Assembly: GCA_934663775.1 (NCBI GenBank)
Contig: CAKUKU010000024.1
Coordinates: 1 to 13,201, forward strand
Length of the DNA: 13,201 nucleotides
Origin: an uncultured Ellagibacter sp.
GTDB lineage: Bacteria > Actinomycetota > Coriobacteriia > Coriobacteriales > Eggerthellaceae
Direction of reading: 5' to 3'
Shown here: piece after piece, positions 1-8,100 of the stretch
How the letters are laid out: each line of letters opens with the position of its first letter
Position numbering within the stretch: position 1 is the first letter of the stretch
Notes under the pieces: model-generated
What the model was told of the DNA's origin: nothing
Database searches by the model: none
The model's input: the letters and a program-made list of their open reading frames with translations, nothing else
Made by a program: the position numbers and the translations under genes

Positions 1-1052
1 CCGTTTGACGTGCTGGTGAACTCGATGAACTCGGGATTCTGCGCGTACTCCGCCGGGAAGGTGATTTCGATGCCTGTGTCGGTGCGGATCTTGTGGTTGC
101 GCGTGACGCGCTTGGCGACCGCGCGCTCGACGGGCGCGTGCTCGGGAAGGTTTTCCTTCTGCGCCGCTTCGACGAAGCTGCGGCGCGGCCCCTCGTCTTC
201 GAACACTTCTTCGACGAACTCGTCGAAGGGCACCTCGTCGGAGTCCTCGGCGTTCTCGGCGACGTACGCCTTCGCCTTCGCCGTGGCGACCGCCGCGTTG
301 GCTCCGTACTCGTTGGCAACCTCCTCGACCAGGCGCATCGTCGTGTCGATGAGCTCTTTGCTCGACGCTTCCATCGTGCACTGCAGCAGGCCCTGCGGGA
401 TGAGGTAGCGCTCCTCGCCGGCAATCTCGCGCGCCTTGTCGACGAATTGCACCGACATGGTGCGTACGTCCACCAGGGCAAACGAGGAAATCTTCTGCGA
501 GGGGCTCGGCAGGATGGCGTGGTGGCGCTCGATGCGGTTAACCGCCGCGCCGTCTTCGGCTTTGCCCACTTCGTGCATGAACGCCGGCTTGCTCTCGAGG
601 AGCAGCAGCCCGAAGTAGCGGGCGCTTCTCCCAGCGAACGCTGCATCGAGCTCGGCTTGGGCAGCTGTGGCTTCTTCTTCGGACATCTCCGCGAGGTCTT
701 CCGCAGAGAGCTTCGGGGCGCGCGGCGAGTCCTCGAAGTCGACGACGAGCAAATCGCACGAGGCCGGCTGCTCCATGCGGCCGAGTTCGCTTCCTAAGAA
801 TTCGGCGATTATGAGCGAGAGGTCGGTAAAGTTGCTTTCCCCGTTCAGGTAGGCGCAAAGCTCGTTTTTGAAACCGCTTTCGGCCTCGAACTCGCCGCGC
901 TTGTTGTCGATGTTGCCCAGCGCATGCTTCGCGACGCGCTGCACGTAGGATTTCACGTTCTTGTCCGAGAGGTCCAGCTCTTCCTGCGAAAACACGTTCA
1001 CGCATGAGACGAAATCGAAAACGTGCAAAATGGCGTGGTTGATCTTGAACAT
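1..1052 (-). CDS. Nucleoid-associated protein, NdpA/YejK family (3' end off window)
   Basis: The reading frame starts at an ATG (1052-1050) and stays open for 350 codons to the left edge, so only the extreme C-terminus is missing; family members are usually about 335-360 residues. A GGGAG ribosome binding site lies about 9 nt upstream of the ATG. The N-terminus MFKINHAILHVFD, the stretch NVKSYVQRVAKHALGN, the central RYFGLLLLESKPAFMHEV and the later LPSPSQKISSFALVDVRT match my memory of the 37-kDa nucleoid-associated family (PF04245), which binds the nucleoid in enterobacteria; its precise role is poorly defined. Two acidic stretches stand out: an SAEDLAEMSEEE segment near residues 115-130, and an Asp/Glu-rich segment around residues 265-295. 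The gene diverges from polA across a long repeat-rich gap. The family call rests on recognition, not on a search. Confidence 0.8.
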   Translation of the reverse strand, partial: MFKINHAILHVFDFVSCVNVFSQEELDLSDKNVKSYVQRVAKHALGNIDNKRGEFEAESGFKNELCAYLNGESNFTDLSLIIAEFLGSELGRMEQPASCDLLVVDFEDSPRAPKLSAEDLAEMSEEEATAAQAELDAAFAGRSARYFGLLLLESKPAFMHEVGKAEDGAAVNRIERHHAILPSPSQKISSFALVDVRTMSVQFVDKAREIAGEERYLIPQGLLQCTMEASSKELIDTTMRLVEEVANEYGANAAVATAKAKAYVAENAEDSDEVPFDEFVEEVFEDEGPRRSFVEAAQKENLPEHAPVERAVAKRVTRNHKIRTDTGIEITFPAEYAQNPEFIEFTSTSN

Positions 1053-1090
1053 GGAATCAGGCTCCCTCTCGTGACAAATAGTGGGAACAC

Positions 1091-1119
1091 ACATTACCCC
1101 ATGAAGTGCGCGCGGGCAA
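1091..1119 (-). promoter_or_regulatory. Possible promoter for the ndpA-like gene
   Basis: On the minus strand a TTGCCC hexamer (1119-1114) is followed after 17 bp by TAATGT (1096-1091), about 38 bp before the start codon. TTGCCC matches the -35 consensus at 4 of 6 positions, but TAATGT matches the -10 at only 3 of 6. The 17-bp spacing is what makes it plausible. Confidence 0.35.
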
Positions 1120-1133
1120 ACGCTCGTCGGCTA

Positions 1134-1318
1134 CGTGCGGTGGAGGGGCAGGCATTTGAGGTGCGCACGAAAATGGCGGACGCAAGTCGGTCTCGGTGCG
1201 ACGGGGAGGTCGGGCGTTTGGGAGCGCGCGAAATGGCGGTTAAAGACGGCGGCGTGCGACGGGGGATGCTGGGCGTTTCGGAGCGTGTGCGAAAATGGCG
1301 TGCGCAAGCCATTTTCGC
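1134..1318. repeat. Three degenerate 61-bp direct repeats
   Basis: The core CGAAAATGGCG (CGAAATGGCG in the middle copy) starts at 1168, 1229 and 1290, exactly 61 bp apart each time. The upstream flanks align too: each copy has a purine-rich GGGG or GGAGG block, then GGCATTTG, GGCGTTTG or GGCGTTTC, then a GTGCGCA/GCGCGCG/GTGTGCG-like stretch before the core. The copies have diverged and carry small indels. The function is unknown; the array lies in the divergent region upstream of the ndpA-like gene. Confidence 0.6.
1289..1318. repeat. 11-bp perfect inverted repeat at the end of the 61-bp array
   Basis: GCGAAAATGGC (1289-1299) and its exact complement GCCATTTTCGC (1308-1318) flank an 8-nt centre, GTGCGCAA, which itself contains the palindrome TGCGCA. 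Only one base pair breaks the 30-bp symmetry. This could be an operator-like protein-binding site or the tip of a mobile repeat. It has no T-tract on either side, so it does not look like an intrinsic terminator. Confidence 0.6.
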
Positions 1319-1355
1319 CGCGATGGAGGGTCCAGGTCGGGGTGTACAAGGGCGT

Positions 1356-1525
1356 GTACAAAATTGACGATAAGTTGCGAAGGAATTGTGTACGACACCA
1401 CAAAACGCATAATAATGGAGAATAACTCTGTTCGATTTCGCTTCGAATGGGACATTATTGGGACAGTAAAGTTGATTATCAGGCCAACTTCACTATTCCT
1501 TCACAACTTATCGTCATTTTCGTAC
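1356..1525. repeat. 170-bp MITE-like element with 35-bp terminal inverted repeats
   Basis: The left arm (1356-1390) and the complement of the right arm (1491-1525) agree at 31 of 35 positions; both begin GTAC and contain TGACGATAAGTTG and GAAGGAAT. Smaller nested inverted repeats lie inside: AATAATG (1411-1417) with CATTATT (1453-1459), and TTCGA with TCGAA around 1431-1447. The element could therefore fold into one long hairpin. It encodes no transposase. Similar bases flank it (AAGGGC on the left, AGGGC on the right), but a clean target duplication cannot be defined. A non-autonomous transposable element is the best reading; a structured regulatory sequence is the alternative. Confidence 0.6.
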
Positions 1526-1621
1526 AGGGCGGGCATCGGGAAGGCCAGTGGAGGCTGCTTGCTTGCGGGGAGGAACCCTTGCGCCGCCCGTGCGGGAAGG
1601 AGCGGGAGGAGCAGCCGCCTG

Positions 1622-1765
1622 CCCGCGAAGCCCGCAACGCGCATGAGGCGCGCGAGACCCGCGAGGCCTGAGAGGCGCGCGGCCCGCGACACCCGCGACA
1701 CCCGCAACGCACGTGGGGCCCGCGAGGCACGTGAGGCCCGCAACACCCGCGACACACGCAGAGGC
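1622..1765. repeat. Sixteen imperfect 9-bp tandem repeats
   Basis: The sequence can be cut into sixteen consecutive 9-bp units without gaps, such as CCCGCGAAG, CGCGAGGCA, CGCGACACC (twice in a row) and CGCAACACC. Most begin CGC or CCC and continue GA or AA. Because nine is a multiple of three, every reading frame becomes a three-residue peptide repeat, which explains the open frames on both strands. The array ends about 35 bp before the polA -10 element. Confidence 0.7.
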
Positions 1766-1796
1766 GTTGGAGAAGACGCGGCCCCGGCCGATTCCG

Positions 1797-1805
1797 TGCT
1801 ACACT
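1797..1805 (+). promoter_or_regulatory. Extended -10 promoter element of polA
   Basis: TGCTACACT combines the extended -10 TGn with a TACACT hexamer (1800-1805), 37 bp before the polA ATG. No -35 hexamer is visible at normal spacing; TTGGAG at 1767 is 27 bp away. The 12-mer CCGTGCTACACT recurs exactly in front of the SNF2 helicase gene, which supports its being a promoter. Confidence 0.5.
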
Positions 1806-1842
1806 GATTTGCCGAGAACACCGCGACTCGGGAGGGTCATCT

Positions 1843-4470
1843 ATGTCGAAAATCGTGGCCGTCATCGACGGCAACTCGCTCATGCACCGTGCCTACCACG
1901 CTGTTCCGCCGACGATGAGCGCGCCCGACGGCACGCCGACCAACGCGTGCTTCGGCTTCATCGCCATGCTGCTGAAGTTCATCGAGATGGCGCATCCGGA
2001 TGCCATCGTGTGCGCCTTCGATGCGGGGCGCCCGAAGTGGCGGATGGAGGCGATTGAGCAGTACAAGGCGCAGCGCCCGCCGATGGACGCTGAGCTCAAA
2101 GCACAGTTTCCCCTGATGGAAGGCTTGCTCGAGGCGATGAACATCCCAGTCGTGCGCGTGACGGGCTGGGAAGGCGACGACATCTTGGGCACCGTGTCCG
2201 CGCGCGACGAGGCGCTCGGGTATCGCACGCTGCTCGTTTCGGGCGACAAGGACGTCTACCAGCTCGTGAGCGAGCTCACCCACGTCGTCACGACCAAGAA
2301 GGGCATCACCGACGTCGCAATCTACGGCCCCGACGAGGTCTTCGAGCGCTACGGCGTCACACCCGCCCAGTTCCCCGATTTCCTCGGGCTTAAGGGCGAC
2401 GCGTCCGACTACATCCCCGGCGTGCCCGGCGTGGGCGACAAGACGGCCGCAAAATTGCTCGGTGCCTACGGAAATCTCGAGGGCATCTACGAGCATACCG
2501 GTGAGCTCAAAGGCAAGCAGAAGGAGAAGATCGAAACCAACCGCGACCAGGCGTTCGCGAGCCGCAAGGTCGCCACCATCTCGCGCGATGTCGACTTCGA
2601 ACTTGATTTGGAAGGTGCGTCCTTCCCCTCGTTCGACGTCGCGCGCGTGACGGCCGCCTTCAAGAACGTCCGCTTCAACGCGCATCTGGCGCATGTGCTC
2701 GCGCTGGTGGGGGAGAAGGCGCCTGCCGAGCGCGCTGCGCTTTCGTGGGAGCCCGTCCTGCACGGGGCCGACGCGCTTGCCGCCGTCAAGGGCGCGATTG
2801 CGGAAGGGGAGCGCGTAGGCGTTGCCTTCGTCGAGCCCGAGCAGGCGTCGCTGTTCGATACGGGCGCGGTTTCGGCGTTTTCCACCTCGAAGGGCGCGGC
2901 CGTCTTTGAAGGCGACGAGGCGCTTTCGGTGCTTGGCCAGGTCGTAGCGCAGGGGCGCTTTGCCGCGCTCGACGCGAAGGAGATGCTGCACCGGGTGTAT
3001 CCAGCCGACACGGCCGAGGCGGCGCTCATCACCGACGAGGAGCTGTTCGCGGCGGAAGTGTTCGACGTGGGGCTTGCGGGCTACGTGATGAACTCGTCCG
3101 TTTCCGACTACACGCTCGCCTCGCTCGCCGAAGAGTATCTGGGGGGCGCTCTTCCCGAGGTGAAGACCGACGAGGAACGCGCCTGCGTGCTCGCTGCGGC
3201 GGCGCGCTCGCTCGAAGAGCCGCTTTCCCAGGCGCTTGAAGACGACGGGTCGATGCGCACGTACGCCGAGATTGACCTGCCGCTCGTGCCTGTGCTCGCC
3301 GCGATGGAGCGCACGGGCGCCGCGATCGATGTGGCGCATCTCGACGAGATCGGCGAGCGCACGCAGGGCGACATCGACGGCTTGCGCGCGCGGATCATCG
3401 AGCTCGCCGGCGAGGAGTTCAACGTCGACTCGCCCAAACAGCTCGGCCATATCTTGTTTGAGGTTTTGGGCCTGCCGCCGAAGAAGAAGACGCAGCGCGG
3501 ATATTCCACCGACGCGAAGGTGCTCAAGGAGCTCGCCGAGGTTCACGAGCTGCCCGCGCTCGTCTTGCGCTACCGCGAGCTTGCCAAGATCAAGTCGACC
3601 TACATCGACGCGCTGCCCCGCATGCGCGCAACCGACGGGCGCGTCCATTCCTCGTTCAACGAGACGGTGACGACGACAGGCCGTTTGTCCTCGTCAGACC
3701 CTAATTTGCAGAACATCCCCGTGCGCACCGAGTTCGGGCGGCATATCCGCGAGTGCTTCGTGCCGCTTGAGGAGGGCTCGCTGTTCCTCTCGGCGGATTA
3801 CTCGCAGATCGAGCTTCGCCTGCTCGCGCACCTGTCGGGCGACGAGCACCTGGTCGCGGCGTTCAACAGCGGCGCCGATTTCCACGCCTCGACGGCGAGC
3901 CGCGTGTTCGGCATCCCCGTCGAGGAAGTGACGCCCGAGCTTCGCTCCCGCGCGAAGGCGGTGAACTTCGGCATCGTCTACGGGCAGCAGGCGTTCGGCC
4001 TCTCTCAGAGCCTTGGCGTACCGTTCGGCGAGGCTAAGGACATGATCGACCGCTACTTCGAGGCCTATCCCGGCGTGCGCGCGTACCTGGACGCTACGGT
4101 CGAGCAGGCGCGCGAGCGCGGGTACGCAGAGACGATGTTCGGCCGCAAGCGCCACATTCCCGAGCTCCATGCGGGCAACGCGAACCTGCGCGGGTTCGGC
4201 GAGCGCACGGCGATGAACCATCCCATGCAGGGCTCGGCTGCCGACATCATCAAGCTCGCGATGATCGAGGTGTCGCGCAGGCTGCGGGAAGAGGGCTTCG
4301 CCGCGAAGCTGCTCATTCAGGTGCACGACGAGCTGGACTTCAGCGTGCCCCAAGGCGAGGTTGAGGCGCTTTCGGCCATGGTGCGCGAGGTGATGGAAGG
4401 CGTCGTCGAGCTCAAGGTTCCCCTTATCGCCGACGTTTCGAGTGCCCCCACCTGGGCGGAAGCGCACTAG
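1843..4470 (+). CDS. polA: DNA polymerase I
   Basis: This 875-residue family A polymerase would fill gaps during excision repair and remove Okazaki primers. Residues 1-290 form the 5' nuclease domain, with the acidic motifs VIDGNS (Asp9), EGDD, SGDKD and LKGDASD, and the helix-hairpin-helix GVPGVGDKTA. The C-terminal polymerase domain has motif A (SADYSQIELR, catalytic Asp652), motif B (Arg703, Lys705, Phe709, Tyr713 in RAKAVNFGIVYG) and motif C (VHDEL, catalytic Asp829). The middle region, about 300-470, lacks the Asp-Thr-Glu, the second-motif Asp and the Tyr-x3-Asp of the proofreading exonuclease, so editing is predicted to be absent, as in Taq and Bacillus Pol I. GGAGGG at 1831-1836, six bases before the ATG, fixes the start. 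The stop codon overlaps that of the convergent Nudix gene. Confidence 0.97.
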   Translation: MSKIVAVIDGNSLMHRAYHAVPPTMSAPDGTPTNACFGFIAMLLKFIEMAHPDAIVCAFDAGRPKWRMEAIEQYKAQRPPMDAELKAQFPLMEGLLEAMNIPVVRVTGWEGDDILGTVSARDEALGYRTLLVSGDKDVYQLVSELTHVVTTKKGITDVAIYGPDEVFERYGVTPAQFPDFLGLKGDASDYIPGVPGVGDKTAAKLLGAYGNLEGIYEHTGELKGKQKEKIETNRDQAFASRKVATISRDVDFELDLEGASFPSFDVARVTAAFKNVRFNAHLAHVLALVGEKAPAERAALSWEPVLHGADALAAVKGAIAEGERVGVAFVEPEQASLFDTGAVSAFSTSKGAAVFEGDEALSVLGQVVAQGRFAALDAKEMLHRVYPADTAEAALITDEELFAAEVFDVGLAGYVMNSSVSDYTLASLAEEYLGGALPEVKTDEERACVLAAAARSLEEPLSQALEDDGSMRTYAEIDLPLVPVLAAMERTGAAIDVAHLDEIGERTQGDIDGLRARIIELAGEEFNVDSPKQLGHILFEVLGLPPKKKTQRGYSTDAKVLKELAEVHELPALVLRYRELAKIKSTYIDALPRMRATDGRVHSSFNETVTTTGRLSSSDPNLQNIPVRTEFGRHIRECFVPLEEGSLFLSADYSQIELRLLAHLSGDEHLVAAFNSGADFHASTASRVFGIPVEEVTPELRSRAKAVNFGIVYGQQAFGLSQSLGVPFGEAKDMIDRYFEAYPGVRAYLDATVEQARERGYAETMFGRKRHIPELHAGNANLRGFGERTAMNHPMQGSAADIIKLAMIEVSRRLREEGFAAKLLIQVHDELDFSVPQGEVEALSAMVREVMEGVVELKVPLIADVSSAPTWAEAH

Positions 4471-5093
4471 ACGGTTTGGGGCGCCGAGTCGAGGTCGCGC
4501 GCCGCCCTTTCGATCGCCGCGCGCACGTCGGGGTTTTCCAGCTTGTCGATGAGCTTGCGGTAGATTCGCTCGCGGATCCACGGCTCGGTGGAAAGCGCTA
4601 TGGCATCTTCGGTGGGCACCCACTTCACGCCGCTGTTCTCGTCGGGCTTTATGCGGACGGCCTCGTCGGGGGACGCCACGGCGAGATACGTCACGTTCAG
4701 GTGCAAATGCGACCCGACGTAGCGCCCGCGCTTCTCGTGCCCGTCGACGGTGAGCACCTCAAGCGAGTAGATATTCCCCGCGGGAAGCGCCACCATGCGC
4801 GCGTGCGAGACGCCCGTTTCCTCCTGCAGCTCGCGAAGCGCCACGGCCGCGAGATTGCGCTCGCCGTCGGCGTGTCCGCCGATCCACGACCAAGAATTGT
4901 AGATGTTGTGGTAGACGAGCAGCGTCTGCGTACAATCGGGACTCACGACCCAGATTGAGCATGTCATATGCGCAAGCGCGTCGCGGGAAAACGCGTTTTC
5001 GCAGGTGTCGAGCACCGATAGGATCGCCTGCTTGTCGACCTCTTCCTGCTCGTTTGCGGGCTCATACGCCGCGATGTCGCCTTTGATGGCCAA
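4467..5093 (-). CDS. Nudix hydrolase
   Basis: This 208-residue protein should hydrolyse a nucleoside diphosphate linked to another group; the substrate cannot be read from the sequence. The Nudix box spans residues 72-95, with the metal-binding core RELQEETGV (Arg87, Glu88, Glu91, Glu92). The box begins GGHADGER, the GGHADG(D/E) variant, in which the upstream Glu is one position off the canonical GX5EX7REUXEE spacing; that Glu is less critical than the REXXEE core. The start is TTG: AAAGGAGG ends four bases upstream, and I see no ATG or GTG in frame nearby. It ends against polA with overlapping stop codons and starts about 105 bp from the divergent helicase gene. A housekeeping or nucleotide-pool role fits the context but is inference. 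An isopentenyl-diphosphate isomerase function is less likely, because the family's other signature residues are not evident. Confidence 0.88.
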   Translation of the reverse strand: MAIKGDIAAYEPANEQEEVDKQAILSVLDTCENAFSRDALAHMTCSIWVVSPDCTQTLLVYHNIYNSWSWIGGHADGERNLAAVALRELQEETGVSHARMVALPAGNIYSLEVLTVDGHEKRGRYVGSHLHLNVTYLAVASPDEAVRIKPDENSGVKWVPTEDAIALSTEPWIRERIYRKLIDKLENPDVRAAIERAARDLDSAPQTV

Positions 5094-5117
5094 GGGGCCT
5101 CCTTTCCCTTCTTTGCG

Positions 5118-5123
5118 ATTGTA
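5118..5123 (-). promoter_or_regulatory. Possible -10 element of the Nudix gene
   Basis: TACAAT on the minus strand lies 24 bp before the TTG start codon. It matches the -10 consensus at five of six positions. There is no good -35 hexamer 16-18 bp upstream, where the sequence is GC-only (GAGCGC). Confidence 0.4.
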
Positions 5124-5165
5124 CCGCTCCGAGGGCGACGGCGCTCTCGCGCGTTTGCGTCGCCG

Positions 5166-5174
5166 TGCTACACT
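5166..5174 (+). promoter_or_regulatory. Extended -10 promoter element of the SNF2 helicase gene
   Basis: TGCTACACT is the same extended -10 as in front of polA, 24 bp upstream of the GTG start. No recognisable -35 hexamer is present. With the leftward TACAAT at 5118-5123 it makes a compact divergent promoter region of about 105 bp for the Nudix and helicase genes. Confidence 0.45.
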
Positions 5175-5198
5175 AGCGGGTACGGAAAAAGGAGAAAC

Positions 5199-8100
5199 GT
5201 GGTTACCGAACGCGATATTTCCAAATGCTGCTACGGCCGCACCTTCGAGCGCGCGCAGCGAATCGCCGCGAGCGATCGCAACATCTTGACGAAGCGCGTG
5301 CGCTACGAGGTGGGGGAGACCGTGCTGTCTGCCCAGGTCGCAAGCTCAAGTGGGTGGGATGACCACTATCGGACGACGGTGTATCTGTCCTCGGACGAAG
5401 ACGCGATCGAGGACTGGTCGTGCACGTGCCCCGCAGTCATGGAATACGACGGGCTCTGCAAGCACTGCGCCGCGCTCGCGCTCTCCTTCGCCCGCGCGCC
5501 CGAGAAGTTCATGGGCTTCACGCCGACGCGTCGCGTGGCGACCTCGAGCTGCATCGCCGAGCTCATGCGCCGTGGCGAGCAGGCGGCGGCTGACGGCGAC
5601 CTTGAGGGCTCTATCGACATCGAATGCACGCTGACCTACGGGTTTCGCCTCTGGTCGGCGAGCTTCAAGGTGGCAAGCCCCACCTCTTCCTACGTCATGA
5701 AGAGCATCTCCGACTTCGTTTCCCGTATGCGAGCAGGGGAACGGTTTGCCTACGGCAAGAAGCTCGCCTTCACGCATACCCCGGCGCTTCTTACCGAGCG
5801 CGCGCGTCGCGTGGCGGAGTTTCTCGACCGCGCCGTATCGCTTAGGGAACGAAACATGCACGCGAGTCGATGGGGTATCTCCTCCTCGCCCGAGGTGGGC
5901 CGCGATCTGGATCTTTCGCAGGCGGAGGCGGTCGAATTGCTCGATGCGCTCGACGGGGCCCCGTTCGTCATTCGTGGCACCGACATCGGCACGCGATCGG
6001 TCACTGAGACTCGCATCGTGCACGAGGATCCCGAAATCGAGCTTGCGCTCGAGAAGTCGGGCGAGGACGGCTATTGCATCGAGCGGGGGCGCGACTGCGT
6101 GATCGCTGCGCAGGGCGGGCGCATGTACGTGTGGATGGGCGATGTCGTGTACCGCTGCTCGCCCGAGTTCTCGCGGTGTGCGGATTTTTTGCGCACGGTC
6201 TACGAGAGCCCCGACGTGCGCCTGTTCGTTGCGACAGAGGATATGCCGCTGTTTTGCTCTGCCGTGTTGCCCCAGGTTGAAAAGGCGCTATCGCTGAAGA
6301 TACCGCCCGAGGTGGAGCGTTTTCGCCCCGTGCCCGGCTCGCTTTCGTTCTACTTAGACAAGGTGCGCGCGGGCGTTCGCGTGGAGGCCGTGGCGACCTA
6401 CGGCGACTTCCGCTACGTTTTGGCGGGCGAAGACGCCCATCTCGTCGATGCTTCGCGCGCGTCCGCGCCCGTCGCGCGCGCCCGCGCTGCCGCAGCCGCG
6501 CGCGGGATTGCCCTTCACCGCGACGGCTCGGTGCACGAAGATCCGGGTCCCTTGCGCGACGCTCGCCTTGAGGCGCGGGCGACGATGCTTGTTGAGCGCT
6601 ACTTCGGCCTGGGGGACCCGATCATCCCGAACGCCGACGACGATGCGGTGGGCAACCTGCTCTTCGGCGGCCTGCCCGAGTTCCGCGCGGCGGGCGAGGT
6701 GTTCACGACGCCCGCCTTCGACCGCCTCATCCGCGACGGTAAGCCGCGCATCTCCATGGGGGTGTCGCTTGCGGGCAACCTGATCGACCTGACGGTGAGC
6801 GCGGGTGATTTGGAATCCGACGAGCTCGCCGCGCTGCTGTCGAGCTACCGCAAGCGCAAGCACTACCACAAGCTCAAGGGCGGCGCGTACCTCTCGCTTG
6901 AGGACATGGACTTGGCCGAGCTCGATCGCATCGCGTCTGACCTGGGAATCTCTCTAAAGGAACTCGCGAGCGGCAAGGTCGAGCTGCCGAGCTATCGAGC
7001 GTTTTACCTCGACGAGGAGAAAGACCTCGACCGCGATCGCTCTTTTAAGAGCTACGTGGACAACTTCCGCTCGGTCGACGAGCAAAGCTACACGCCGCCT
7101 AAGCAGCTTTCGAGTGTGCTGCGCCCCTATCAGGAAGAAGGCTTCCGCTGGCTTTCCGCTCGCTGCGATGCAGGGTTCGGCGGCATCCTCGCCGATGAGA
7201 TGGGCCTGGGCAAGTCGCTGCAGCTCATCTCGCTTCTGCTCGCCCGCTGCGACGAGGCGCGCCGCGTGGGGCCGAGCCTTATCGTGTGTCCGGCGTCGCT
7301 CGTGTACAACTGGCTGCAGGAATTCGCCCGCTTCGCGCCCGAGCTCACGGTTCGCGCCGTCGCGGGCCCGAAGGCTGAGCGCCGCCGCATCAGGGCGCTC
7401 TCGCTTCCCGCGGTCGACGGCTCTGCCGCCACCGACCCGTGCGACGTGCTTGTGACCTCCTACGACCTGCTTCGCATCGACATCCACGACTGGGTGGGGG
7501 AGCGCTTCTTCCTGTGCGCGCTCGACGAGGCGCAATACGTGAAGAACCCGGCGGCGCTCGTCACGCGCGCGGTGAAGCGCGTCGAGGCTGAGCATCGTTT
7601 CGCGCTCACGGGCACTCCGATGGAGAACCGTCTCTCGGAGCTCTGGAGCATCTTCGATTTCCTGATGCCGGGGCTTCTCGGCCCCTATGCGCGCTTCCGC
7701 GAGCGCTTCGAGCTGCCGATCGTCGGTGGCGACGAGGACGTCGCGCGCAGGTTGCAGGCGCTCGTGGGTCCGTTCATGCTGCGACGCCTGAAGACGCAGG
7801 TGCTTTCTGACTTGCCCGAGAAGCTCGAAAGCGTGGTGTACGCGCCCATGACCGGCGAGCAGCTGAAGCTGTACTCCGCACATGAGCAGCGCCTTCGTGA
7901 GGAACTTACGCGCCAGAAGAACGACAAGGCTGCCAAGGACGGCGGGCGCAAGAGCGGCATGTCGGATGCGGAGTTCAACAAGAGCAAGGTGCAGATCTTG
8001 GCCGAGCTCACGCGCCTGCGCCAGCTGTGCTGCGACCCGCGCCTGCTCTACGAGAACTACAAGGGCCCTGCGGCGAAGCTCGACGCGATCTGCGATCTGG

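Larger units (their letters stand above)
1053..1842. other. 790-bp divergent intergenic region, repeat-rich, no convincing gene
   Basis: No gene in this gap is supported. It holds, in order, a possible leftward promoter, three degenerate 61-bp repeats ending in a palindrome, a 170-bp inverted-repeat element, about 95 bp with nothing recognisable (1526-1621), a 9-bp tandem array, and the polA promoter and ribosome binding site. An open frame at 1295-1807 crosses the element and the array, but its product is an artefact-like run of Arg-Asp-Thr and Arg-Glu-Ala triplets. The piece at 1356-1525 is visibly AT-richer than its surroundings, which suggests a separate origin. Confidence 0.7.

Noticed and set aside
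1094..1765. CRISPR array
   Set aside because: The 61-bp units are degenerate along their whole length and the 9-bp units have no spacers; there is no repeat-spacer alternation and no cas gene.
1295..1807. A 170-codon open frame on the plus strand before polA, with Arg-Asp-Thr and Arg-Glu-Ala repeats
   Set aside because: It runs across the inverted-repeat element and the 9-bp array. The peptide repeat follows from the 9-bp period, other frames and the opposite strand give similar repeats, and no ribosome binding site supports the start.
1837..3648. A 603-codon open frame antisense to polA
   Set aside because: It is a shadow of GC-rich codon use in polA; the composition is Arg/His/Gly/Val-rich with no recognisable motif, while polA is unambiguous.
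6954..7883. A 309-codon open frame antisense to the SNF2 helicase
   Set aside because: The plus-strand frame carries all helicase motifs here; the antisense product has shadow-like composition.
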